From contig CM054063.1 in NCBI GenBank assembly GCA_028641055.1, positions 48,543,920 to 48,607,919 on the forward strand: a DNA stretch of 64,000 nt, in the 5' to 3' direction. Position 1 is the stretch's first letter. Each line of letters starts with the position of its first letter. The notes under the pieces were generated by a model. That model did no database searches and was not told where the DNA came from. It saw nothing but the letters and a program-made list of their open reading frames with translations. A program made the translations under genes and the position numbers. This document shows positions 12,088 to 23,019 of this stretch, piece after piece. This stretch comes from Alopecurus myosuroides. Taxonomy: Eukaryota; Streptophyta; Magnoliopsida; Poales; Poaceae.

Positions 12088-13277
12088 CTAGCAGCAGGGC
12101 TGCTGTGGGAGTAGGTTGCTCCAGGCGCCCCTGCATTCCTGACGGCGGTTGGGGCGAATGCTGAGACGCAGGCGCGCCACGCTACGGCGTGTGGGAGGAA
12201 GCTTCTTCCTCGGCACCGTGTCCGCCCTCCACGCCAGTGGTGTTGCGCTGCGGAGCGTCGTTGCCGTTGCCGGTAGGCTCAACCTGCCCCTGGCGGCGAG
12301 CGCGCTCGGAGCGGGTGAGGTGCAGGCTGGTCCGATCGGCAGGTGCCATGGTGCTGAAGAAACGAAGGAGTGCCTTAGCCCCCTACCCGGTGCGCCAAAT
12401 GTTGGAAAAAGCTGGTCTGTCCTAGAGAGGATAGCTATCAGAGGTTCGAACACTGGGGGCTAAACACACTTAGTTCGCCTCGAGAGGTGGCTTCGAGAGG
12501 GAAGCTTGGGCATGACAAAAATAGCGACACAGAGAGTTTACCCAGGTTCAGGCCACCATTGCGGTGTAAAACCCTACTCCTGCTTGTCTGAAGGATTGTA
12601 CTGCGGTGACTACAGTACAAACGCAAGCTTGTGCTCGGAGCAGACTACTTGGGATCTATAATGGTTTGAGCTCTCTTTTCCGTAGAGCATGAGTGCCTTT
12701 CTTATACTGGCGTTTGGACCTCCTTCCTGATCATTGGAAGTAAAGGGTTCCCACAAAGTGCCAAAGGGGGGAGTGTTCCGTGCTTCTGCGCCTCCTGCGC
12801 GGTCTTGGTCATCGGGGGACAGCTCCACTGTCCATGGCGTCACGCACGGAGCTTGGTGACGCCGCCTCCGCCTTGTAGCGCGGACTCGGTCTTCTTGCAC
12901 CTAAGTGGTAATCCTTGGGCAGCTCCTTCTGCCCCAACAGTTGTCCCCCTAGTCTTTATACACCAGAATGGAAACTGCGGACAAAGCGCTCCTGCACCTC
13001 TGTGCAGCCTCTGCCAGCGCACGGAGGCGCATGCGTCAGCGGCACATGCCTTGTCCCCCTTCTGGTGGATGAATTCCTTCGAGAGGAGCGAAATGGAGGG
13101 GTAGAGATCCTCTCGAAAGGAGAGCATGCCAAGCCTCGCCGCCAGGGGATCTGGAGGACCTGTGGTGGGATACTAGACCCCCTCAAGGACTTGGTCACTC
13201 GATTACCTTCAAGAGGCGTTTGCTGGGCTGGGCAGCAGCAGACGGGCCGGGATACCCCGGTATCCAAAGCCCCGACA
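12088..13277 (-). mobile_element. Reversed gypsy LTR plus start of internal region
   Basis: On the minus strand an LTR starts TGTCGGGGC at 13277 and ends at 12400 (about 878 bp). It is followed by a primer-binding-like TTGGCGCACC block and the start of a gag-like frame, MAPADRTSLHLTRSERARRQ. Parts of the LTR resemble the G1 LTR at 23020: a GGTATCC block near the start and a CAGGTTCAGGCC block. It is therefore a diverged relative of G1. The element is cut off near 12088 and no second LTR is seen. Confidence 0.75.
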
Positions 13278-14197
13278 CGAAGAAACTATGTTGAATATGT
13301 TGGTTATCAAGTATATTCCTATTATTTCACGATACCAATCAATAGCTCTAGGCAAGATGAATGACATGATGATGATTAAATTCCTTAATTACCATGTAAA
13401 ATTATTCTCGATATCAGTTAAGATTTCTTTACTCCTTCCCGTGTTATTGTATACCCATGGATTACATCATGCCTTTGTCTGCGTAGACTTCTTAATAGAT
13501 ATTATCACATAGAATGGATTCTGGATGTATCTCTCTATTGTGTAGAGGAGTAATTCCAAGTCTTGAACTATCACAGTGAAATAGATACCTTCAAGATTGC
13601 CAAGTGATAGCCGTTTTGATCACCCAGTTTACAGTGTGATACTTACTATGTAAAAGTAAACTTTCTAGAATGCACCATCATATATTATCGTGGTCAAAGG
13701 AAGCAAACAGGTTAACCATACTGTGATGATACTATTTATAGCAGTGCTAAAATCAGATATCATAGTATCTCAACTATTTGGGTCTTCCCAGCTACATTGT
13801 TGAAACAACAATGCTCCCATTAATATTGACATAAGAAATGTCCATAACCAGAAAAATATGGTCATATAATATTAAGAGTTTGTCTAAGAGACATGAAAAT
13901 TAACGGCGGATAAGTGTAGCAAAATGTGCAATTGATATAAATAAGCTGATAATATAATTAAAAGAAATGCAAAAGTGCACCTTTTCTCTTAGTTGCACAC
14001 TTCTTAAAAAGAAAAAAGGGGCATGAAGGCTAAAGTAAAAAAAGAAAAAGAAAAATAGGGTACCAAAAAAACAACATCGGATCAAAATCTTTCCAGTTTG
14101 CCATTTGTGCCTGAAAAAAAAAGGATTTCCATTTGTGACAAAAAAATAGTTGCATTAGAAAGAAATAAAAAACTGGTTAAGCTATTCAGACAAATAT
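13278..14197. other. AT-rich non-coding stretch
   Basis: No coding frame of note, no tRNA or rRNA and no clear TE ends. A purine-rich run at 14030-14060 accounts for the low-complexity frames. Confidence 0.4.
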
Positions 14198-14878
14198 GTG
14201 GGCTGCAGGCTTGTGGGGTCCTTTTGGTGGAAAAGTATACTTAAGTTAATCCCTTTATACAAGCTAATGGTGGTTTGTCAAGTGGGAGATGGAAATTTTG
14301 TGTTATTTTTTTCTGAAATATGGAAAGGTTACCTCTTCCACGAGAGATTCCTAGAGCCCTTCTCCTTTTGCTTAAATAAGGAGATGCCAATTAAGGATTT
14401 CTTCTCTTCTTCGGATTTCTGTGGGAATTTTCATCTTCTTATGTCTGTGGAGGCTTTTCAGCAGTATGGAACTTTGCTTGAGGAAGTTCAAGATTTTAAC
14501 ATCACCACAAGCCTAGATACTTGGTCTTTCAAATGGAATAATAAGATATTCTCCACTAAAAAAGCATATCATCATTTGATGATTGGTGCCCCTTGTCATT
14601 GTTTGTTTTCGAAAATTTGGACGTCAGCTGCAATTCTCCGTTACAAAATATTCTTTTGGCTTCTGCTCCATGATAGACTCAATACAAGGAACTTGTTGTC
14701 TAGGAAAAATTTCCATATTCCAAGCTACTCTTGTGTTCTTTACAATGAAAATCTGGAGGAAACTGCACTTCACTTGTTTTTTGATTGCACTTTTGCTAGA
14801 GAGTGTTGGTCCCATATATTACAGAGGAAGGAAAGGGGTATTTCAGTTTTTGACGAGTGCAACCCCTATTTCAGAAGA
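14198..14878 (+). pseudogene. LINE ORF2 C-terminal zinc-binding RT domain
   Basis: An open frame of about 225 residues containing FSTKKAYHHLM, then KIWTSAAILRYKIFFWLLLH and LNTRNLLSRKN, ending near LHLFFDCTFARECW. This is the layout of the zf-RVT region at the end of plant LINE ORF2 proteins (family knowledge). No RT core precedes it. It has the same orientation as the endonuclease fragment at 9505-10146, so both could be ends of one LINE that was split and internally lost, but that is inference. Confidence 0.8.
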
Positions 14879-15320
14879 TCAGAAGAAGAAGGGGGGTAAA
14901 CGAGAAGTCTTAGAAGTACCGAGGAGGAAGCCAGACAGAAGAGCACCCGGAGGGAGGCCACCTGGGGCCCAGACCAGCAGGCGGCGCGCCCCCCTTGGCC
15001 GCGCCTGGGGGTGGTCTGGACCCCTGGCCCACTTCTGGGCACCCACTTTCGCGTACTTGAACCCCAGGGAAACCGAAGCCCCAGAACAGCATCGAAGAAA
15101 TATTCTGCCGCCGCCTCGGGGCGGAAAACAACAGAGAGAGAAGAGCTCTCCGGCAGGGAGAAATCTCCCGGGGAAATTCCTCCCCGGAGAGGGGGAATCA
15201 TCGCCATCGTCACCATCATAGCTCTGGGCATCATCAAGATCTTCATCGTCATCATCATCACCACCAGCACCATCAACCTCATCATCCACCTTCATCCCGC
15301 TGCAAAAATTAGGGGTACAT
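14879..15320. other. GC-rich TE-like leader sequence
   Basis: A strongly GC-rich block after the LINE fragment, ending in an ATC-rich run of CATCATCATCACCACC type. It resembles the LTR or leader DNA of grass retroelements. The frames on both strands are compositional and I do not call a protein. Confidence 0.4.
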
Positions 15321-15597
15321 CCACTCCAAGGACTAAAATGTGTATTCTATCATCTTATGTCTTATTTATTTTAGACGTTTAAAACGACCGATCCATAATT
15401 GATATTTCTTTTCTTTCGTTAATTTTTCATAGCTGCACATCTGATAAAGTAATGGCGTACATAGTTGTTTTGAGTAGCTAACTATATGCAGAACATCAAA
15501 TTTGCTGCCTTATTTTTTGTACAATTTATTTACATTTTTTCCACACCAATAGGAAAATTTAATATTAGACCACTGAAACATTTTTTTAAGCGCCCAA

Positions 15598-15621
15598 ACC
15601 GTAGAACAATTGTTCTACGGT
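15598..15621. repeat. 24-bp perfect palindrome
   Basis: Twelve bases (ACCGTAGAACAA) followed directly by their reverse complement, in otherwise AT-rich DNA. It may be a MITE relic or cruciform site. No further terminal repeats were recognised around it. Confidence 0.7.
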
Positions 15622-15940
15622 AATTTTTCATTAATATATAAAAATTACAAAAAGAACGCTCCAAAAAAAGTCATCCAATACCAGTTTTCACTAACATGGA
15701 TGAAATTAAGATTCAACTAGAACTAGAACTATCCAACTAGCTAAAGAGGAACTCTTGGAAACTTTACATATGTGTTTTAAAGTAAGAAGGTCTTTATGAA
15801 ATTGAATCTTCCAAGAGAGGAGACCTGGAGTCAGATTCTCAAAGATCTTAGTATTTCTCTATTTCCAAATATTCCAGCAGCTCATAATCAAAATCTCCAT
15901 AGCAACATCTTTTGACAGAACAAAACATATTTTAAAAGAA

Positions 15941-16471
15941 CTAGAAGGATACTCCGCGCGTTGCAGTGGGTTCTGTTTGGAAACTACAATTGATTATAGT
16001 ATATATATTTTAAATTGTTAATATGGATAACTGGATGGTTTAAGAAATGAATCATGTGTATTTTTTTTATAAGAGATGTGATACAATATTTTTTCCAAAT
16101 GAATATGAAAAATTAAATTGATCATAGTATATACATATTTTAAATTATTAATGTACAGAATTAGATGGTTTAAGAAATAGGTGATGTGTAATTTGCATGT
16201 CGTGATTCATAAATATTAGTGAAGATGACATGGACAATTAATTTGCTAAAATTGATCATACTATATACATATTTTAAATTATTAATATACATAATTGAAT
16301 GATTTAAGAAATGAGTGATGTGTAATTTGCATGTAGTGATTCATAAATATTAGTGAATATGACATGGACAATTGAATGGCTAGGAGAACAGATGATGTGG
16401 ATAACTTGCATGTTGAGATAGAAAAATAATTAATTCATATCAGTAGGGTTTTGCTCTATAAGAAGTATAGA
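15941..16471 (-). mobile_element. Small non-autonomous Helitron
   Basis: Read on the minus strand, the element begins TCTATACTTCTTATA directly after a host A (16472 complement). It ends in a GC-rich hairpin-like segment (CGCGCGG near 15955) and then CTAG followed by host T (15940 complement). TC start, terminal hairpin, CTRR end and insertion between A and T are the defining Helitron features. It is only about 531 bp and has no Rep/helicase gene. Confidence 0.68.
15985..16380 (+). repeat. Tandem repeat inside the Helitron
   Basis: Three diverged direct units of about 135 bp, starting near 15987, 16112 and 16249. Each carries ATTGATCATA-TATATACATATTTTAAATT blocks and a GATGTGTAATTTGCATG block (shortened in the first). 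Internal tandem arrays are common in non-autonomous Helitrons. Confidence 0.75.
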
Positions 16472-17355
16472 TGGACCGAAAAGGGTCGCGGAATAACGGA
16501 AAGCAGGTCCAAACATGGAAGCGGTAGAAAGAAAAGAAAATGGAAAAGCCTAGGCTAATACATCAACTGATCAGCAATAGACCAGACATGAATAAGCTAA
16601 ACCGGATGGTAAAATTTTGTTGAATGTGACTTCCAAATTCCTCGGTGAACTGATGATTGGCAGAAAGAAAATACTCATACAGTTAAACTTTATTATTTCC
16701 CCGGATGTCATGTTACTACCAAATGCGTATCTTACTTTTCGGTCATGTCCGTGTAAGGGCATGTAGCGGTATACAGCCCTGCAGTGTGCTCTTTTTTTTG
16801 CCATCCCTGCAACGTGCTCCTCGTAGGAAATTAGATTACCTGGGGAGAGAGAACGGAAAACCACAACAGTCCGTCGGTAGAAATAACACGGTCTATTAAC
16901 GTGAAAATCGCTCCTTGGCGACGGGCTGTTTCCGGATGTATTGAGCGGGTCGCTTTTGCTGGGTCATATCATCCGTTTTTCGGAAACTGACCACGCAGAG
17001 TATATGCCGTCTCTTGCGATGCCTATACCGCTATACGGGACGTATACCTGACGTGTAGAAGTTTTACACACGCCCGACGTCATAACGATTGTGCATGCCC
17101 TAGATGAAAGAATCCGAACCACTGTAAAAGAAGCGGCGCTCCAACTGTTCGGAGATCGCGGCAGTACGGTTAGTATATGTGTACAGCTAACTAAAGCAAA
17201 CAAATCATGCGGGAAAATCGTTCACAGCCAGCGTCTTTATATACGGGAAAGTCACAAAAAACTTACTAGGCCGAACCAACAGGAACAGGGGTGAGTGGAT
17301 CCATCCATTGATTCAGAGGCTAAGCTTGGTCCCTAGGCCGGCGCGCGCGTATAAG
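16472..17355. other. Intergenic stretch before the small ORF
   Basis: No recognisable gene or TE end. A TATATA-type motif lies near 17238 (CTTTATATACGG), about 120 bp before the ATG at 17356, and could be a core promoter. That is a weak inference. Confidence 0.3.
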
Positions 17356-17640
17356 ATGGCCGGCGACGAGCAGGTTAAGGTGGTGGCGGAGCCCGCCGAA
17401 TGCAGCAGATGGATAGTGGCGTGCCTTTCTTTCTGCGCCGGTGTCTCGTTTCTCTGGATCGCCCTCTCTATGCTGGACAAAGACTGCTACGACTTCACCG
17501 CGTTCCTCGCGACTCTGCCCCTCATTCTGGGATCCGGGTCTATCACCATCTTCATTGTACTGATTTCCGAGCACTGTGGCTTCAGTCTTGTTCCACGGCA
17601 AAGGTTGGCAGACGAAATGTTGATGTTACAATTAAATTAA
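17356..17640 (+). CDS. Small two-helix membrane protein, hypothetical
   Basis: 94 codons and TAA. It starts MAGDEQVKVVAEPAE with a purine at -3 (ATAAG before ATG). Two hydrophobic segments are visible: WIVACLSFCAGVSFLWIAL (residues about 17-35) and a segment through TLPLILGSGSITIFIVLI (about 52-70), joined by a short acidic loop (DKDCYDF). The tail after SLVPRQ may be intronic read-through, because a CAAAGGTTGG possible splice site follows. I do not recognise a family. No TE protein features are seen, so it may be a host gene or gene fragment. There is no neighbour context. Confidence 0.4.
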   Translation: MAGDEQVKVVAEPAECSRWIVACLSFCAGVSFLWIALSMLDKDCYDFTAFLATLPLILGSGSITIFIVLISEHCGFSLVPRQRLADEMLMLQLN

Positions 17641-18072
17641 GTTTTGTACTGCTACATTTGATTATACAATATTCGGTCCCTGCTCTGTTAGATTAGTGGA
17701 TCTGTCATCATCCCTGCAAAAAAAAAAATCGATCTGTCCTCAAGCCCGTCCCTGATGGAGGCTAGCGGGGCCGTCGCCCCGGGCCCCGGAGACAGGCATG
17801 CATGTGTATTGCAGGTATCTGTGTGCCGCCATTAAAGAGAATAATTTTTTTAAAAATATTTCGCGAAAAAATTAGCCATTAAAAATGGTAAAGATTAGTG
17901 GAAGAACAAGACATCGCAGTGGAGGCGAACCAAAATTCTAGGCCCCAGCCGACCGTGTATAGGCTTCTATAACACCACGTCCTAGATTAAAGCCAAGACA
18001 TCCTGTCAATAACCATCGCAAAAACAATGAAGGAGAGAAGGCTTAGTGCCTCCTAGCACAATCCATCACGAC
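17641..18072. other. Non-coding flank
   Basis: Contains a GC-rich GGGGCCGTCGCCCCGGGCCCC patch near 17770 (16 of its bases are palindromic). No gene. It continues after 20911 on the other side of the LTR element. Confidence 0.4.
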
Positions 18073-18077
18073 CCCCT

Positions 18078-18555
18078 TGTTGGAATATATGTCGAATATG
18101 TGTACGAGTAGGGCTACGCTAGGACTTGTAATTAAACGGAAGGTTAGTGTTTGAGTCGGACACGTGTAACCTGGCCTAATATATAAAGGCACCGGGAGTA
18201 GCCCAAATAGACACGACGAAAGCTAGTAGGCTAGACACAAGATCACGAGGGGACGGTCCGGCGCCCGTGGCAGGGGTGACCGGACCGGCGTGGCGTTGAG
18301 ATCTGGTGCGTCTGTATTGCCTCGGCGGGCTTGTCGTCGATGGCGACTTGATAGCAGCAGGCGCGCAAGGGGAGCCGGCGGGTTGTGCCGGCGACCAAGG
18401 CGGCCGGTGCAGCGGTATCGATGGGGAGGAGCGCCCATAGTCATGCCCCGCAGATGTAGGCGAGTTCGCAGAACTGCGTTACCAAATCTCGGTGTCGTGT
18501 TTTGCAGTGATTGCTTGGCCTCGGTAGATCGGTTTTGCGCCTACGATTTGTAACA
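18078..18555 (+). repeat. 5' LTR of the Copia-like element
   Basis: 478 bp, TG...CA ends. A TATATAAA box at 18180-18187 puts the expected transcript start near 18212. GC-rich downstream of the box. Confidence 0.95.
18180..18187 (+). promoter_or_regulatory. LTR TATA box
   Basis: TATATAAA about 100 bp into the LTR, the usual place for a U3 core promoter. The 3' LTR carries the same box. Confidence 0.7.
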
Positions 18556-18557
18556 AG

Positions 18558-18569
18558 TGGTATCAGAGC
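18558..18569 (+). other. Primer-binding site, initiator Met-tRNA type
   Basis: TGGTATCAGAGC two bases after the LTR end; classic complement of the initiator tRNA 3' end in plant Copia elements. Confidence 0.9.
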
Positions 18570-20428
18570 AAGGTTTAGAGGTTGCGGTTGTTGATCTAGA
18601 GGAAGGAGGACAGATGTTGTGATCGGGCGTCGTCAGGTATGTTGCGGATCGACGTGCGGGCGAGATGGCGATCTGGGCACGTCTGAAATCAAAGAAGCAA
18701 TCGGAGAGAAAGCAGAGGCATCTAGCAAGGCACGAAGCTACAGGTCGATCGGTGGATCCGATCCAGGACGAGGCGGCTGTAGTGCACGTGATGGACAAGA
18801 GCTTAGTTGGGGTGTATGTACGAGGAGGCACCCTAGCTGGTCAGCTGGTCCAAGGCGTGGGGTGCGTGTCAGATGCTAAGTGCAACGCGACAAAATTTGG
18901 TATAAGAAAAGAGCACCGTATCAGATGTAGTACATGCATGCCATCTGAGTTGGAGCAAAAAAAAAAAAAGGAAGAATAGTCAAGGAGCTTTGGAGGGCAC
19001 GTGAGTATGAGGATGATGCATGGCTGGGTATTGGATTCAATGGCATGCAATTCTTTGATACGTGCACACCAGAAGACATCAAGTGTTTTTCTTTTGGGAA
19101 ATTTTTTTGCTCGGTGTACTCGTGGTATACAGGATGGCTACGTTAGGTATAAGTGATGCGGAGTGCGCAAGTTCGTGACGGACTGACGCGGCGAGGATGA
19201 TCATGCATATACGGGTGCCGGACAGTGCACGGCAATTTGGCTGGTGTACAAGGTGCGAGGTGGAGCATGGTTGCAGTCGGATGTGTTCGGCTGGGTTGGA
19301 CTGGACAGTCTGACGGACAGAATACGGTGAAGATCGGCAACGACGACGTAGGAGCGTGATGGCTGATGGTGTCTGAATTCTGTGGCGTGGCAACACGCGG
19401 CGCATGGGTATGCGCGCTTCGACATGCGATGGCGCGGGGTTGATTCAAGATGGTGCACACGTGAGATCTTGAGGTCGACGGGGCGTGGGGTGGACTGATC
19501 ATCTACCATGGAGGCATGTTGAAGGTGGAGCTGGGGTCTAACGATTCCACTCAGCTGATGGAGGGGCTACGACGTAAGATATCGGAGAGTCGAAGCCTAG
19601 TCAGCGGGAAGGCGAGAAGCACGTTGGTCGGACTGGACGTCAAGGTTCGGGAGATACGTGGAACTCGGCATCGGTCGGGTAGACTGATGGTTATCTGCAG
19701 TGGGGCCTGAGATGGTGTGGGTTAGCATCCCTTGAGATCTTGGCCAAGATTGTGGATGCTCGACGCGGTAATAGCGGCGAGGTGTGCGGTAAGCACGGGA
19801 CACGGCGATGGACCAGGGCACGGACGGTCGGACATGAGGTTTGACATGTGTGCACGGGTTCTGAAGCGGTGTTGGCGAGTACCAGGTTCGAGTTGGTGAC
19901 TGGGTCTATCGGGATTGACATCAAGTGATGGACATGAGTCGGCCATGGAGAATCTGCGAAAGCGGTGATGAGACAGTTGTGAATTTGACTGGAGATGACT
20001 TAAGGCAACGGGGAAATTTCTTCAAGGTTTCAGAGATGCAGTCAACAATAGCGAGAATGATGAGTTCAGGTAACTCTTATTTGTGACACCTAATATGTGA
20101 GTTGTTCACTTTCACATGGATCAAGGACGAGGCTACCAAGGTGACGATGCAACGGCGTTGTCGATATGGTGACTTTATGATCGTTGTGTGATGGCGGTGG
20201 ACGGATACTCCGGAGAGTTGGGAGCACAAGACAAGAGTGAGGAAGAACTTAATTTTCGTGGGAGCATTGACTGTGGTGAAACAAGGAAGAAAGTACGGTT
20301 GCAGGTGAAGTCATTTGGAGTCAAGGGAGTAGCACCTGAGCTTATGATTAATGGTTCAAGTCCAGGTATACAAAGATTCGGCATGACGGCTTCAAGATGG
20401 CGAAGGGCATATTCGCCAAGGTGGAGTT
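18570..20428 (+). other. Non-coding interior of the Copia-like element
   Basis: Carries only short frames, the longest about 100 codons at 18665-18979, which is lysine-rich with no known motif and ends in an A-run artefact. No retroelement domain is recognisable. The last bases (about 20412-20428) form the polypurine-like tract. Confidence 0.6.
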
Positions 20429-20906
20429 TGTTGGAATATATGTCGAATATGTGTACGAGTAGGGCTACGCTAGGACTTGTAATTAAACGGAAGGTTAGTG
20501 TTTGAGTCGGACACGTGTAACCTGGCCTAATATATAAAGGCACCGGGAGTAGCCCAAATAGACACGACGAAAGCTAGTAGGCTAGACACAAGATCACGAG
20601 GGGACGGTCCGGCGCCCGTGGCAGGGGTGACCGGACCGGCGTGGCGTTGAGATCTGGTGCGTCTGTATTGCCTCGGCGGGCTTGTCGTCGATGGCGACTT
20701 GATAGCAGCAGGCGCGCAAGGGGAGCCGGCGGGTTGTGCCGGCGACCAAGGCGGCCGGTGCAGCGGTATCGATGGGGAGGAGCGCCCATAGTCATGCCCC
20801 GCAGATGTAGGCGAGTTCGCAGAACTGCGTTACCAAATCTCGGTGTCGTGTTTTGCAGTGATTGCTTGGCCTCGGTAGATCGGTTTTGCGCCTACGATTT
20901 GTAACA
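20429..20906 (+). repeat. 3' LTR of the Copia-like element
   Basis: By eye identical to the 5' LTR over all 478 bp. This implies a very recent insertion or gene conversion between the LTRs. Confidence 0.95.
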
Positions 20907-21099
20907 CCCCTTTGATTGCTTAAGTCTCTCGGTGCAGTCTACGCCAATATGCAGTCACACCATTGGTTCAGTTTAGAACGACTTCAATAGTAGAGCCAAA
21001 AACTAGCTATAGTCATGTCATTTTAACAATATAGGCAAAACATATAATAGTTAACTAAAAAATCCAACTCACACTTCAATAAAGTGCATAGGAGTACAA

Positions 21100-21707
21100 C
21101 ACTACTAGAAAATGAATCTCTCTCGGGGTTGTCTCGGCTTCACCGAGTGCAAAATCTCGAGGCCACCCGACAAGACAACCTACGCCGAGAGTCTGGACAA
21201 AACGCTCGGCGATAGCGAGCAATCTCGGCAAACAACCTCTTCGTCGAGCAATCCCCGAAAAATACCCCGGCGAAGATTTACTCGTCGGCAAAAGACACAA
21301 AAAAGAACTCGGCGAACGTTCTGGCCACTTGGCACCGACAAGTAAGTCCCATGGCACCATGATGACGCGGGCTCTCCGCCGAGTGCTCCGCCCGGCAAAG
21401 TTTTCGAATAAAGAAAAATAGAAATCCTGACCTTACTTTGCCGATGGCCGCGCTCGGCAAAACATATCAGATAATTTTTTTTTCTGTTTCTTCGCTGAGT
21501 TCTTTGCTCGGCAAAGAGACGCGCGTGAAATTGTTTGGGGTTCCCGCCATTTTTGCAGGTTGTTCGTCGAGTGTGTCGGTGGCAAAGCACTACGCGAAGA
21601 TTTGGGCCAAAAAAATAACCTCTTCGCGCGAATTCATCGGTGGTGGTCATCGTCGCCAAGTGTTTCTCTCAGCAAACATTAGGTTTTCCCAATTTTCTGA
21701 GCTCTAA
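21100..21707 (+). mobile_element. CACTA transposon terminus (truncated)
   Basis: Starts CACTACTAGAAAA at 21100, the diagnostic terminal motif. It is followed by dense sub-terminal CTCGGC/GCCGAG-type repeats in both orientations, as in CACTA ends where transposase binds. No matching opposite terminus or transposase is found before 21707, so only one end is preserved. Confidence 0.75.
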
Positions 21708-22128
21708 GGCGTCTCGTTTTGGCACCAGTTCCTCAACCACTGAGAAAATTCCTCGGGGTTACCCCCTTTCGACGCCCGTGGATGGGGTAGACGACACCAT
21801 TGACTCCCGGTAAACTTTGGGGGGGGGGGGGGTTCGACTTCACCGTCCCCCGAAGCTTCGGAATCACACCAAAACCTAGGTGGTGTCATACTATATTTGT
21901 TAGAGTGTGGTGGTAGTTTGTAAGAGCCAACATGATACTCCACGGTGTGACCGGCTTCACACATCACACTTATTCCGCACGAAGGTTCTGCTCTTCTAAG
22001 TGGAAACTCCCATTTCAGGTGCAACAGATGGAATCATGTGAAACCATGTGCCCAACTTGGGTTACAAATGTTCATATGGCCTAACCTAACACAACCAATG
22101 AGAAAATTCCTCTGAGCTACCCTTCAGA
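21708..22128. other. Non-coding with a 14-G run
   Basis: No gene. A homopolymer of 14 G lies at 21819-21832, with further C-runs nearby. It leads into the tandem repeat array. Confidence 0.5.
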
Positions 22129-23019
22129 GCCCCTCTCTGGAGAAACCCTAGCCCCACTGGAGAAAAAGACGGAACGTCCGTTCTGGCCCCTCTAGCAAAG
22201 TGGAACTAGTTACTTGTTTGTGTTATCTAGGCTCAAGTAACACCCAAGAAAATGGCAGGGACCACCTCTTGACAAGATTCCCCCGTTCCGAAAGATCCGG
22301 GAGTTTCGGGCTCTAAGTAGTCCTCGAAGCCGCCAGAGACAATCCGACACCGGTGAAGCCCTAACACGAAAAGTGAGAGAATCTTGGGCATACAAGACCG
22401 ATGACACAATCTAACACACATGGTATGGTAAACCCTTGGTTTGGGTGGGATTCAAACGCTCTGGAGCCCCTCTCTAGAGAAACCCTAGCCCCGCCGGAGA
22501 AAACGATGGAACTGCCTTACCGGCCCCTCATCATGTGCTGGAAGGGGGTAGGAAAGTGGAATTAGTTTCTTGGTTGTTCTAGGTTATTCCCAAGTAACAC
22601 CAAAGACAATGGTAGGGCCCACCTATTGACAAGATTCCCCTCGCTCCATCAGATCCGGGAGTTTCGTGCTCTAAGTAGTCCTGGAACCCGCCAGAGAGAA
22701 TCTGAAGCCGGTGAATCCCTAACACAAAGAGTGATGGAATCTTGGGAATCCAAAACCCATGCCACACTCTAACACACATGTCAAACCATTGTTTTGGGCG
22801 GGATTCAGACGCTCTAGAGCCCCACTCCGGAGAAACCCTAGCCCCGCTGGAGAAAGAGACATAACTGTTGTTCTAGACCCTCTACGTGAGCTGGAAGGTG
22901 GTAGAAAAGTGGAACTAGTTTCTTGGTTGTGTTAGGATAGGCCCAAGGAACACCCAAGACAACGGTAGGGCCCACCTCTTGAAAACATTCCCCCAGTTCC
23001 GTCAGATCCGAGAGTTTCA
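22129..23019 (+). repeat. Tandem repeat, unit about 345 bp
   Basis: Units start at 22129, 22466 and 22819, each with GCCCC, then GAGAAACCCTAGCCCC, then a GTTTCGGGCTCTAAGTAGTCCT-like block (GTTTCGTGCTC in unit 2). Spacings are 337 and 353 bp. The third unit is cut by the LTR of G1 at 23020. No coding frame. Confidence 0.8.

Larger units (their letters stand above)
18078..20906 (+). mobile_element. Complete non-autonomous Copia-like LTR element
   Basis: A 2829-bp element with two 478-bp LTRs (18078-18555 and 20429-20906) that I read as identical, and TSD CCCCT at 18073-18077 and 20907-20911. The LTRs start TGTTGGAA and end TAACA. The PBS TGGTATCAGAGC (18558-18569) matches the initiator-tRNA type. 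The purine tract before the 3' LTR is CCAAGGTGGAGTT, typical of plant Ty1/copia. The 1873-bp interior has no gag, protease, integrase or RT frame. It is a small LARD-like element that must be moved in trans. Confidence 0.95.

Noticed and set aside
14866..15295. Minus-strand frame rich in D/M (DDDDDEDL-type) opposite the GC-rich block
   Set aside because: Product of a CATCATCATC-type simple repeat read in reverse; no domain.
16041..16110. Poly-T and AT-rich stretch as a replication origin
   Set aside because: Explained by the Helitron's internal AT-rich tandem units.
17760..17785. GC-rich GGGGCCGTCGCCCCGGGCCCC patch as a terminator or riboswitch
   Set aside because: No bacterial context. More likely a TE relic in plant DNA.
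18223..18553. Frames of 73-87 codons in the Copia-like LTR, repeated at 20574-20904
   Set aside because: Identical only because the LTRs are identical; high Arg content reflects GC-rich LTR DNA, with no conserved motif.
22129..23019. CRISPR-like reading of the tandem array
   Set aside because: Eukaryotic context, units of ~345 bp without short repeats and unique spacers.
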